From JAMIFN01 sp035906235 (GTDB lineage Bacteria > Pseudomonadota > Gammaproteobacteria > Burkholderiales > Burkholderiaceae_C), in assembly GCA_035906235.1 (NCBI GenBank), contig JAMIFN010000105.1, positions 1-21,172 of the forward strand: a DNA stretch of 21,172 bases. Direction: 5' to 3'. Below the pieces are notes generated by a model. It did not search any database. It was not told the origin of the DNA and worked only from the letters and a program-made list of their open reading frames with translations. Positions 6,973-13,580 of the stretch are shown here, one piece after another. Position 1 is the stretch's first letter. Every line of letters begins with the position of its first letter. Both the position numbers and the translations under genes were made by a program.

Positions 6973-7986
6973 TTATGGTGAGGTGGAAAAATCGGATCGC
7001 AAATGCCCTGCCTGCACCATCCAGGCCAAGGTATCGGCCAAAGTGTGTTCAACAGGGCGGAAAGCGTAGCCCGTGTGCGCCAGCACGCGGCTGGAATCAG
7101 CAGGGCTCCAGCGCGTCATAAAGGCCACGGCTTCACCCGTGAGCTGGGTGTCAAAGGGATGCACGCGTTGCACCATATCAGCCAGCGCCGCCAAGCCGCG
7201 CAACACGGGCGCGGGCAGTGCCACGGTGGGTGGTTTGCGCCCCATCACGCTTTGCAGGGCGGCGGCTAAATCGCGCCAAGGCAGATAGTGGCCACCCACG
7301 ATGTAGCGCCCAGTTTGCTCGCTGGGGTTTTGTTCGAGCAAACGCAGATGCAGCGCAGCCAAATCGCGCACATCCACCAATTGAAAACCTGTGCGCGTCA
7401 GCGGCAAGGTTTTGCTGGCAAAAGTGCGCAGGCCAGCGTTAGACGCGCACAGCTTGGGGTCGTCTGGCCCAATGATGGCGGCGGGGTAGGTGGTCTGTAT
7501 GGGCTGGCCTGCCGCCTGCCATTGCCGCACCAGGCGCTCGGCGGCCGTTTTGGATTGCGTATAGGCATCGCGGCTGGCGGCCAAGGGGGAGTTTTCGTCT
7601 AGACGCGGCAAATCGGGCGTGAACAAAACCGACAAGCTAGAGACATACACCATGCGCGGCAAACCCAGCTCGCACGCCGCGCCTAGAACATGCTGCACGC
7701 CCGCCAAATTGCTGCGGTAGGTGGCGGCAGCGTGGGCGGGGTCTAAATTGACGCTGGCTGCGGCGTGCAGCACGCCATCGCAGCCGTGCAGCGCCTTGCG
7801 CACGGCGGCGGCGTCTTGCATATCGGCCTGCAGCACATCGTCAGCGGCTAAGCCCCAGTTGGTGAAATGCTGGCGCAGCGCCGTGGGGTTGCGCGCCAAA
7901 AAACGCACGCTGTGCCCAGCACGCAGCAGGGCAGCGGCGCTGTGCGAGCCAACAAAACCTGTGGCACCGGTGACGAGGATTTTCAT
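6973..7986 (-). CDS. Extended SDR, NAD-dependent epimerase/reductase-like
   Basis: A 337-residue extended short-chain dehydrogenase/reductase similar in layout to dihydroflavonol reductase and NAD-dependent epimerase families. The Rossmann motif GATGFVG occupies residues 7-13. The active-site set is VSSLS (S116/S117) with Y142 and K146 in YTQSK. The C-terminal half (from about 160) would bind the substrate. The gene starts inside the stop of the P450-ferredoxin gene (ATGA overlap), so the two are translationally coupled and probably act in consecutive steps. Reduction of a ketone or oxidation of a hydroxyl on a lipid is likely; direction and substrate are not determined. Confidence 0.88.
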   Translation of the reverse strand: MKILVTGATGFVGSHSAAALLRAGHSVRFLARNPTALRQHFTNWGLAADDVLQADMQDAAAVRKALHGCDGVLHAAASVNLDPAHAAATYRSNLAGVQHVLGAACELGLPRMVYVSSLSVLFTPDLPRLDENSPLAASRDAYTQSKTAAERLVRQWQAAGQPIQTTYPAAIIGPDDPKLCASNAGLRTFASKTLPLTRTGFQLVDVRDLAALHLRLLEQNPSEQTGRYIVGGHYLPWRDLAAALQSVMGRKPPTVALPAPVLRGLAALADMVQRVHPFDTQLTGEAVAFMTRWSPADSSRVLAHTGYAFRPVEHTLADTLAWMVQAGHLRSDFSTSP

Positions 7987-9779
7987 GGGGCGGCGCGTTC
8001 TTCTGAACCCCGATTTTCTAAACCCCGCTCTTCCAAACTCAGCGCCCCATTGGGGCAGTAGCGTACAGCTCGGCGCACTTTTTCTTCATCATCCGCCGCG
8101 ACGACATGCTGTTTGATGTGCAGCACGCTGTGCGCATCGACGGCGAAATAATCGGGCGCTTCGCCTTGGCATACGGCATGGCCTTGGCAGAGCTGGGCAT
8201 CGTGCACGATGTGCAGGGCTTTAGGGGTGTTTTTGATGGTGTTTTCGGCGTTTTTAGCCGTAAAACCTGCCTGGGTAGCTTCTGTTTTTGTAGTGCTTAC
8301 AGGGCAGCTTGCAGCGGCAGGTGAAGGCGCAGCAAGAGGCGCAGCAAGAGGCGCGACAGCTGCAGGAGCCGCGGCATGATGAACGGGGCAGACAGCCGCT
8401 GCGGCGCTGGCTGATTTGCCTTTTCCCGGCGGGCAGTCGTGCCGTGGGCGGTAGCGCACGCGGCAGGGCGCGGCGGGTTGCACAATCATTTGCGTGTAGT
8501 CATCGTGGTAGTGCTCGGGCGCGTCCACCAGTTCAAATTCAAAACGGCGCAGCAGCACGGCAAAAATCGCCTTGATTTGGAAGATGGCAAAGCTATTGCC
8601 CGAGCATTTGTGTTTGCCGCCGCCAAAGGGCTGGTAGGCCATGAGGTTGCGGTCTTCCTCGCGCCCAGGGGCGTAGCGATCGGGGTCAAACACCAGCGGG
8701 TTTTTGAATAAACTGCCCATGCGTTGCGTCACGGGTGGCGCTGCCCAAACCATGTCGCCCGCCTTGAGCACATGGTCTTTAAACGGCATATCAACCAGTA
8801 CTTTGCGCATGAGCAAAATCAGCGGCGGGTGCAGGCGCAGCACTTCTTTCAGCACATTTTCCAGCGTCGGCATTTCGCGCAGATTGTCAAAAGTGACCTC
8901 GCCGTCAGCGCCCAGCAAATCGTCGATTTCTTTTTTCGCCTGCGCCAATAAATGCGGGTGGCGCAGCAGCTCTATCAGCACCCAAGCGGCCGTGCCCGAG
9001 CTGGTGTGGTGGCCAGCAAAAATGGCGGCAATCAGCAGGCCGGTAATCTCGTTCGCGTCCAGCTTTTGGCCATTGGCGTAGTGGGTTTCCATCAGGCTTT
9101 GCAGCATGTCGTTGTGGCTGCAGCCCTGCGCTAATCGCTTGGCCACGATTTGCCCGACCAGGTTTTGCAGGCGCACGCGAGCCTTATCGCGTTTTTTAAA
9201 AGCGGGCAGGGGCAGATTGGGAAAGTGGTAGGCCAGCGGGTGTATGCCTTTTTCCAGATCGTGGTAAATCTGCGCAAATTCATCCGTCAATTCATAGCGA
9301 AACTCGCGCCCCAGCAGGCAGTGGCTGGCGGTGTTGATGGTGAGCTGCTTCATAAAAGCGACCAGCTCGATTTCGGCACCCGCAGCCTGCTGCTGCCAGC
9401 TTTGCGTCAGGCTTTCGACCTCGCGCACGATTTTGGCCGCATGGGTGTGCATGGCTTCCACGCGCAGCACGGGCATCAGCATTTTGAGCTGCTCGTTTTT
9501 CTTGGCGATGGGCGCGTCAAACACCAAGCCCGGGCCAAAAATCGGCGTCATCAATTGGTAGGCAGCCGATTGGTCCAAGACTTCGTCTGGGCTTTTGAAG
9601 AACACGGCGCTGGCCTCTGCCCCCGTGAGCAAATGCACGCGCTGCCCCAGCAGGGTAAAGCTGGCTACCTCACCACAAGCATCGTGCGCGGACTGCATAA
9701 AGGCGTAGGGCTTGCGCGCAAAGCGGGCGATCGGCCCCAGCCAGGGCAAGCCTTTGTTGAATGCAGGTTTTGCGGCCAT
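7983..9779 (-). CDS. cyp51: CYP51-type cytochrome P450 fused to a 3Fe-4S ferredoxin
   Basis: A 598-residue natural fusion. Residues 1-447 are a soluble P450 of the CYP51 (sterol 14-alpha-demethylase) type. The CYP51 signature is visible at 74-88 (YQLMTPIFGPGLVFD), the I-helix reads AGHHTS at 255-260, ExxR is E312-R315, and the haem-binding loop PFGGGKHKCSG has C392. Segments such as LENVLKEVLRLHPPLI closely match mycobacterial CYP51 as I remember it. Residues 448-520 are an Ala/Pro linker with two CPV motifs. Residues 521-584 are a ferredoxin with C531-x2-H-x2-C537 and C575-Pro, the pattern of 3Fe-4S P450 partners. Methylococcus capsulatus CYP51 has a similar fusion. AAGGA precedes the ATG. 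No steroid-ring synthesis gene is in the window, so the real substrate is unproven. Confidence 0.92.
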   Translation of the reverse strand: MAAKPAFNKGLPWLGPIARFARKPYAFMQSAHDACGEVASFTLLGQRVHLLTGAEASAVFFKSPDEVLDQSAAYQLMTPIFGPGLVFDAPIAKKNEQLKMLMPVLRVEAMHTHAAKIVREVESLTQSWQQQAAGAEIELVAFMKQLTINTASHCLLGREFRYELTDEFAQIYHDLEKGIHPLAYHFPNLPLPAFKKRDKARVRLQNLVGQIVAKRLAQGCSHNDMLQSLMETHYANGQKLDANEITGLLIAAIFAGHHTSSGTAAWVLIELLRHPHLLAQAKKEIDDLLGADGEVTFDNLREMPTLENVLKEVLRLHPPLILLMRKVLVDMPFKDHVLKAGDMVWAAPPVTQRMGSLFKNPLVFDPDRYAPGREEDRNLMAYQPFGGGKHKCSGNSFAIFQIKAIFAVLLRRFEFELVDAPEHYHDDYTQMIVQPAAPCRVRYRPRHDCPPGKGKSASAAAAVCPVHHAAAPAAVAPLAAPLAAPSPAAASCPVSTTKTEATQAGFTAKNAENTIKNTPKALHIVHDAQLCQGHAVCQGEAPDYFAVDAHSVLHIKQHVVAADDEEKVRRAVRYCPNGALSLEERGLENRGSEERAAP

Positions 9780-9796
9780 GGATGGGTCCTTTTTTG

Positions 9797-9824
9797 ATAG
9801 CTGCTCAGGCAGGTTTTTCGGCTT
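9797..9824 (+). repeat. Dispersed short repeat, copy 2
   Basis: ATAGCTGCTCAGGCAGG followed by TTTTTCGGCTT. It lies 17 bases upstream of the P450 start codon, in the gap between the 3-beta-HSD-like gene and the P450 gene. Confidence 0.85.
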
Positions 9825-9860
9825 AAATCACGGTTTTAATACTTAAATTTCTTATCAATT

Positions 9861-9889
9861 CGTCATTCCCGCGTAGGCGGGAATCTAGG
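9861..9889. repeat. REP/dRS3-like palindrome
   Basis: CGTCATTCCCGCGTAGGCGG continuing to GAATCTAGG. The core ATTCCCGC...GCGGGAAT is the palindrome common in intergenic DNA of betaproteobacteria (dRS3-like). It lies within the minus operon. Confidence 0.8.
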
Positions 9890-9897
9890 TATCCACT

Positions 9898-9990
9898 CCT
9901 TCCCCCTTTGGGGGAAGGTTGGGATGGGGGCTTAAAAACCTTGTCGCATCTTGTAGCCCCCACCCTAGCCCTCCCCCAAAGGGGGAGGGA
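9898..9990. repeat. Paired inverted G/C-run repeats
   Basis: Two head-to-head copies of one repeat. The left copy (about 9899-9932) has CCCCCTTTGGGGGAAGG then a G-rich run. The right copy (about 9957-9990) is nearly its reverse complement, with about 24 bases between. Each copy is also a small palindrome around CCCTTTGGG. The transcript could fold into a large hairpin between two genes of the same operon, possibly lowering expression downstream. A third copy lies at 13494-13528. Confidence 0.8.
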
Positions 9991-9997
9991 ATGGGCT

Positions 9998-11035
9998 TTA
10001 CACCTTGCCCGCCGCGCGCACGCCTTCAGCCGTGCGTTTGATGCCTTCGAGCAAGCTGATCTTGGGCTGCCAGCCCAAGTCGCGTTGGATTTTGGAAATG
10101 TTGTAGTAGTGGTCAGTGGCCATGTACTGAATAGAAAAGCGCGTGAGGCCGTTTTCGGCGTTGAGCGTGCCACCTTTGAGCGTGTCCCAAAATTCGGCCA
10201 CGCTGGCTACGGCGTAAGCCAGCCAGTAGGGTACTTTGCCGGTAATGGGTGGATAGCCCCAGTGCGCAATCATGCGTTCGGCAAATTCAAAAAAGGGCAT
10301 AGGCTCGCCATTGGTGACGAAGTAGGCCTGCCCACCTGCGGGCGAATCTGGGGTCAGCTTGTCTTCGCAAGTGACGATGGCATCGACCAGATTGTCGATA
10401 TAGGTGAAATCCCATTGTTTTTCGCGGCTTCCCACTTGGCGCGAGAGCTGGCCTTTTTTCACCTTGTCGATGATGGCGGGAATCAGGCGACCATCGCCCG
10501 CACCAAAGATGACATGCGGGCGCACGGCGCAGACGGTGGTATGGCCTTTGCCTGAAGTTTTGCGGTCGAAGGCCAGCGAGAGTTTTTCGGCAGCCAGCTT
10601 GCTGTCAGCGTAAGGCGCTTGGCTCACCGTGGTGTAGGGCAGGCTTTCGTCACCGCCGCGAATGTCTTTGCCTTCGTACACCACCGAGGCTGAAGACACA
10701 TAAACCAAGCGCGGGATTTGGTGCGCCTCGCAAGCGGCCAAGATGTTTTTGGCGCCGTCTAAATTGACCGCCCAAACATCTTCGACGCGGTTGTGTTTGG
10801 TGTGCACCAGCGATGCGTTGTGGATGATGCTGTCCACGCCCTGGCAGGCGGCGATGACGGCGGCCTTGTCGCGCACATCCAGTTTGATGAAAGCTACGCC
10901 CTCAAAGGCCGCGCCGCCTAAGGGTTTGTCGTTTAAATCGGCGCAAATGGTGCGAAAGCCCAGCGCGTTGAAGCGCTCTACCAAGGCGCGGCCAACAAAA
11001 CCTTGGCCGCCAGTAATCAATATGCTGCGTGTCAT
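9998..11035 (-). CDS. 3-beta-hydroxysteroid dehydrogenase-like extended SDR
   Basis: A 345-residue extended SDR of the 3-beta-hydroxysteroid dehydrogenase / sterol-4-carboxylate 3-dehydrogenase type. It has GGQGFVG at 9-15, VSSASVVY at 113-120, Y142 and K146 in YADSK, and then a VRPHVIFGAGDGRLIP region and QWDFTYIDNLVDA, both characteristic of that group. Relatives oxidise a 3-hydroxyl, in some cases with loss of a 4-carboxyl, or act on 2-alkyl-3-hydroxy acids (OleD). The gene starts 13 bases after the hydroxylase-superfamily gene with AAGGAAA as ribosome binding site. Being next to a C4-methyl-oxidase-like protein and a CYP51 supports a sterol-like or terpenoid-like substrate, but the OleD-type alternative fits the ketosynthase in the same locus. 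Confidence 0.87.
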   Translation of the reverse strand: MTRSILITGGQGFVGRALVERFNALGFRTICADLNDKPLGGAAFEGVAFIKLDVRDKAAVIAACQGVDSIIHNASLVHTKHNRVEDVWAVNLDGAKNILAACEAHQIPRLVYVSSASVVYEGKDIRGGDESLPYTTVSQAPYADSKLAAEKLSLAFDRKTSGKGHTTVCAVRPHVIFGAGDGRLIPAIIDKVKKGQLSRQVGSREKQWDFTYIDNLVDAIVTCEDKLTPDSPAGGQAYFVTNGEPMPFFEFAERMIAHWGYPPITGKVPYWLAYAVASVAEFWDTLKGGTLNAENGLTRFSIQYMATDHYYNISKIQRDLGWQPKISLLEGIKRTAEGVRAAGKV

Positions 11036-11048
11036 GTGTGTGTTTCCT

Positions 11049-11777
11049 TTAGATTTTGTGTGCGTGTTGTTTTTTCAAAACCTCATCCGTGGTGCCAAAC
11101 ATCTGGTCCCAAAACGGAAAGATGTTGGCGTAATTCACACGGAAAAGCTGATGATGCGCATCGTGTTTGCGCGCCCAATAGCTGAACAAGCGCAGCGCAG
11201 GGTGCTGGGGCACCAGGCTGGAATGGACAATCAAATTGGTGGCGCTGTAGATGAAATAAATCAGCGCAAAAGACAGGTGGCTAATGGGCGAGAACAGCCA
11301 GACCGAGGCAAACAAAATCAGCAATGCGCCCGTGGGTTCTAGCGGATTGAGGTAGGTCGATTGCGTAGCCGTGGGGTGGCGCACCCAGTGGTGCATGCCG
11401 TGCATATAGCGCATCAGCAAGGGGTGGTGCGCGGCGCGGTGATACCAGTAGTAGACAAAGTCATACACCAGCAGCACGCCCAGCACTTCGCCAATTAAAC
11501 GCGCTGCGCCAGGCCACCAAGTGTTGGCAAAGACGCTATCGCCACAGTACACAAAAAAGGCAATGAAACACAGCAGCGAGAATATTTGGTTGAGCGTGGT
11601 GTTGACGATGCGGCGGCTTTCGCTATAGCGGTTTTTGGCAAAGGGGCGGATGCGGTGCTGGGCAAAGCGCGGCGCTTTGGCCAGGTAATCGAGGCCGAGC
11701 GCCAGCACGCCCGCAAAGGCGGTGAGTGCCCAAAAAACCGTCCAAAAAGTGGGGGTGAGAATTGCGGTGGTAAACAT
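11049..11777 (-). CDS. Sterol desaturase / fatty acid hydroxylase superfamily protein (copy 2)
   Basis: A 242-residue membrane protein of the same superfamily as the gene at 323 but clearly different in sequence. The diiron histidines are H113 and H117 in YHRAAHH, HGMHH at 126-130, H185, and HDAHH at 205-209. The end FWDQMFGT is the family's usual C-terminal motif. Membrane segments lie near 7-30, 62-78, 92-112 and 150-190. AAGGAAG precedes the ATG. The superfamily includes sterol C4-methyl oxidase (ERG25) and C5 desaturase (ERG3), and also lipid hydroxylases. It is 13 bases from the 3-beta-HSD-like gene, the same pairing of functions as ERG25-ERG26. The electron donor could be a flavoprotein elsewhere in the genome. 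Confidence 0.88.
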   Translation of the reverse strand: MFTTAILTPTFWTVFWALTAFAGVLALGLDYLAKAPRFAQHRIRPFAKNRYSESRRIVNTTLNQIFSLLCFIAFFVYCGDSVFANTWWPGAARLIGEVLGVLLVYDFVYYWYHRAAHHPLLMRYMHGMHHWVRHPTATQSTYLNPLEPTGALLILFASVWLFSPISHLSFALIYFIYSATNLIVHSSLVPQHPALRLFSYWARKHDAHHQLFRVNYANIFPFWDQMFGTTDEVLKKQHAHKI

Positions 11778-11822
11778 TTTTCTTCCTTGGGTTTTTATGT
11801 GGTCATTTCCGTTTATTTATGG

Positions 11823-11846
11823 CGTCATTCCCGCGTGGGCGGGAAT
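11823..11846. repeat. REP/dRS3-like palindrome
   Basis: CGTCATTCCCGCGTGGGCGG followed by GAAT, in the 81-base gap between the aldehyde dehydrogenase and hydroxylase genes. Same family as the copy at 9861. Confidence 0.8.
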
Positions 11847-11858
11847 ATCTCCATGCCC

Positions 11859-13424
11859 TCAAAGCCTATCCCCCGCCTGTTTGCCCAAAAAGCGCAGCTT
11901 TTGCAGCCAGCTTGGGGCAAACATCAGGCGGATCATGCGGCGCGCTTGCACATAGTCGGCATCTTTGACGGGGTAGAGCTTGGGTACCACGCCCAGATTC
12001 CAAAAACGGTCTTTCAGCACCGCCTTGGGGTTGGTGTAGCCGCGCAGGCCATCGCGCCCATTCATGCGGCCAAAGCCCGATTCCTTCACGCCGCCAAAGG
12101 GCAGGTTTTGGTTCAAATAGCACATACCAAAGTCGTTGAGCACGGTAGCGCCTGCGTCAATTTGGCTGGCGATGCGCTCGGCGCGGGCTTGGCTTTTGCT
12201 GAAGACGGAAGACTGCAGGCCAAAGACCGAGCCATTGGCGATGCGCACGGCATCGGCATCGCGCTCAAATTTCATGATGAGCAGCACGGGGCCAAAAACT
12301 TCCTCTTGCGCGATGCGCATATCGGGGCTGACATCGACCAGCACCGTAGGCGCAAAAAAGTTGCCTTTGGCGTATGCGCCCTCAGTCAGGCGCTTGCCGC
12401 CGACGATGGCCTTGGCGCCGCTAGCCAGCGCGTCATCGACCAAATCCTCTATCACCTTGACTTGCAGGGGCGAGCAAATCGCGCCCACATCCACGCTGCC
12501 AGGCTGCGCCGCATGGCCTTGCCGCAATTGGCTGGCCACGCTTTGTATTTGCTGCACAAAACGCTCGTAAATGCCTGCTTGCACCAAGATGCGCTCGGGC
12601 GCGACGCAGCTTTGCCCCAGATTGACCAAGCAACCGCCCAAGGCGCTGTGTACGGCGCGGTCGAGATCGGCGTCGTCACACACAATCAGCGGGTCTTTGC
12701 CGCCCAGCTCCATCACCGTGGGCGTCAGGGTTTCGGCAGAACCTGCGACGATGCGGCGGCCATTGCCGACCGAGCCGATAAACAGGATTTTTTGCACGCC
12801 AGCACGCACCAGTGCCGCACCCGTGTCGCCATAGCCGTTGATGATTTGCACCGTGTCGCGGCTGATGCCGTGCTGGTCAAACACGCTGTTGATCAGCTGC
12901 TGAAAATACTGCGTGCTCCAGGCCACGGCCTCGGAAGCTTTCAGCACCACGGCATTGCCAGCCATCAGCGGATCGGCAAAGCTGGCGAAGATGTTTTGGA
13001 AAGGGTAGTTCCAGGGCACGATGCAGGCCACCACACCCAAGGGGCGGTATTCGATGCGGCCTTTTTTGTGCAACAGCGGCCCGCCCATGCTGACTTTTTC
13101 GGTTTTTAAATAGCGTTCGCCGTTTTGGATGAGCCAGCGCAATTTATTCGCCACGGTCATCACTTCGCCCAAGGCGGCATTTTCAAAAGTTTTGCCCCCG
13201 TCTTGCACCACGGCGGCGCAAATGGCATCCATGTTCTGCAAGATGGTGGCCAGCAAAGTGCGAAACACGGCGCGGCGCTGGGCAAAACTGGTTTGCGCCC
13301 AGGCGGTTTGCGCGACGCGGGCGCGGGCAATAATGGCCTGCACCTGTTCGGCGCTGGCGGCGGGCACTTCGCCCAGTTTTTCGCCCGTGGCGGGGTTAAA
13401 GCATTCGATGGTGGTGGCGTTCAT
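11859..13424 (-). CDS. NAD(P)-dependent aldehyde dehydrogenase
   Basis: A 521-residue aldehyde dehydrogenase that would oxidise an aldehyde to the acid. The oxyanion Asn is N139 in VPWNYP, the general-base Glu is E239 in MELGGKDP, and the nucleophile is C273 in GQSCVAPER. The closing motif NLPFGGVKESGFGR is intact. A C-terminal extension of about 60 residues with basic and hydrophobic character (KLYPVKDADYVQARRMIRLMFAP region) recalls membrane-associated fatty aldehyde dehydrogenases; that is inference. No clear ribosome binding site precedes the ATG, where a dispersed repeat lies. It follows the GMC oxidoreductase, so the two could act in series from alcohol to acid. Confidence 0.92.
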   Translation of the reverse strand: MNATTIECFNPATGEKLGEVPAASAEQVQAIIARARVAQTAWAQTSFAQRRAVFRTLLATILQNMDAICAAVVQDGGKTFENAALGEVMTVANKLRWLIQNGERYLKTEKVSMGGPLLHKKGRIEYRPLGVVACIVPWNYPFQNIFASFADPLMAGNAVVLKASEAVAWSTQYFQQLINSVFDQHGISRDTVQIINGYGDTGAALVRAGVQKILFIGSVGNGRRIVAGSAETLTPTVMELGGKDPLIVCDDADLDRAVHSALGGCLVNLGQSCVAPERILVQAGIYERFVQQIQSVASQLRQGHAAQPGSVDVGAICSPLQVKVIEDLVDDALASGAKAIVGGKRLTEGAYAKGNFFAPTVLVDVSPDMRIAQEEVFGPVLLIMKFERDADAVRIANGSVFGLQSSVFSKSQARAERIASQIDAGATVLNDFGMCYLNQNLPFGGVKESGFGRMNGRDGLRGYTNPKAVLKDRFWNLGVVPKLYPVKDADYVQARRMIRLMFAPSWLQKLRFLGKQAGDRL

Positions 13425-13436
13425 GGTATGAATTTG

Positions 13437-13466
13437 ATAGCTGTTCAGGCAGGTTTTACGGTTTAA
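13437..13466 (+). repeat. Dispersed short repeat, copy 3
   Basis: ATAGCTGTTCAGGCAGG then TTTTACGGTTTAAA, one base different from the consensus in the core. It lies 12 bases upstream of the aldehyde dehydrogenase start codon. Confidence 0.8.
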
Positions 13467-13493
13467 ATGGTGGTTTTGGTGTTTGGTTTTATC

Positions 13494-13580
13494 CCCTCCC
13501 CCTTTGGGGGAGGGCTAGGGTGGGGGCTGGCGACCAAGTGCATATAACCCTCACCCCTGCCCCTCTCCCTCGGGGAGAGG
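13494..13580. repeat. G/C-run repeats at the GMC 3' end
   Basis: 13494-13528 is a single copy of the CCCTCCCCCTTTGGGGGAGG repeat also seen as an inverted pair at 9898-9990. At 13550-13580 a second type (CCTCACCCCTGCCCCTCTCC, then CTCGGGGAGAGGG) overlaps the end of the GMC coding region and supplies its last codons. Confidence 0.75.

Noticed and set aside
5474..11777. Hopanoid (hpn) or carotenoid biosynthesis cluster
   Set aside because: No squalene-hopene cyclase, squalene synthase-like or phytoene genes are present; the enzymes here are tailoring redox enzymes.
12695..12715. A 15-of-16 match to the tmRNA 3' end (CCGCCCAGCTCCA), possible attachment site of an island integrated at ssrA
   Set aside because: It encodes the conserved ELGGKD motif of aldehyde dehydrogenase, so the similarity is coincidental; there is also no integrase in the window.
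11586..13109. Long open frame on the plus strand, antisense to the aldehyde dehydrogenase and hydroxylase genes
   Set aside because: It is a shadow of GC-biased codons in well-supported minus-strand genes; its product has no recognisable motif and crosses two real genes.
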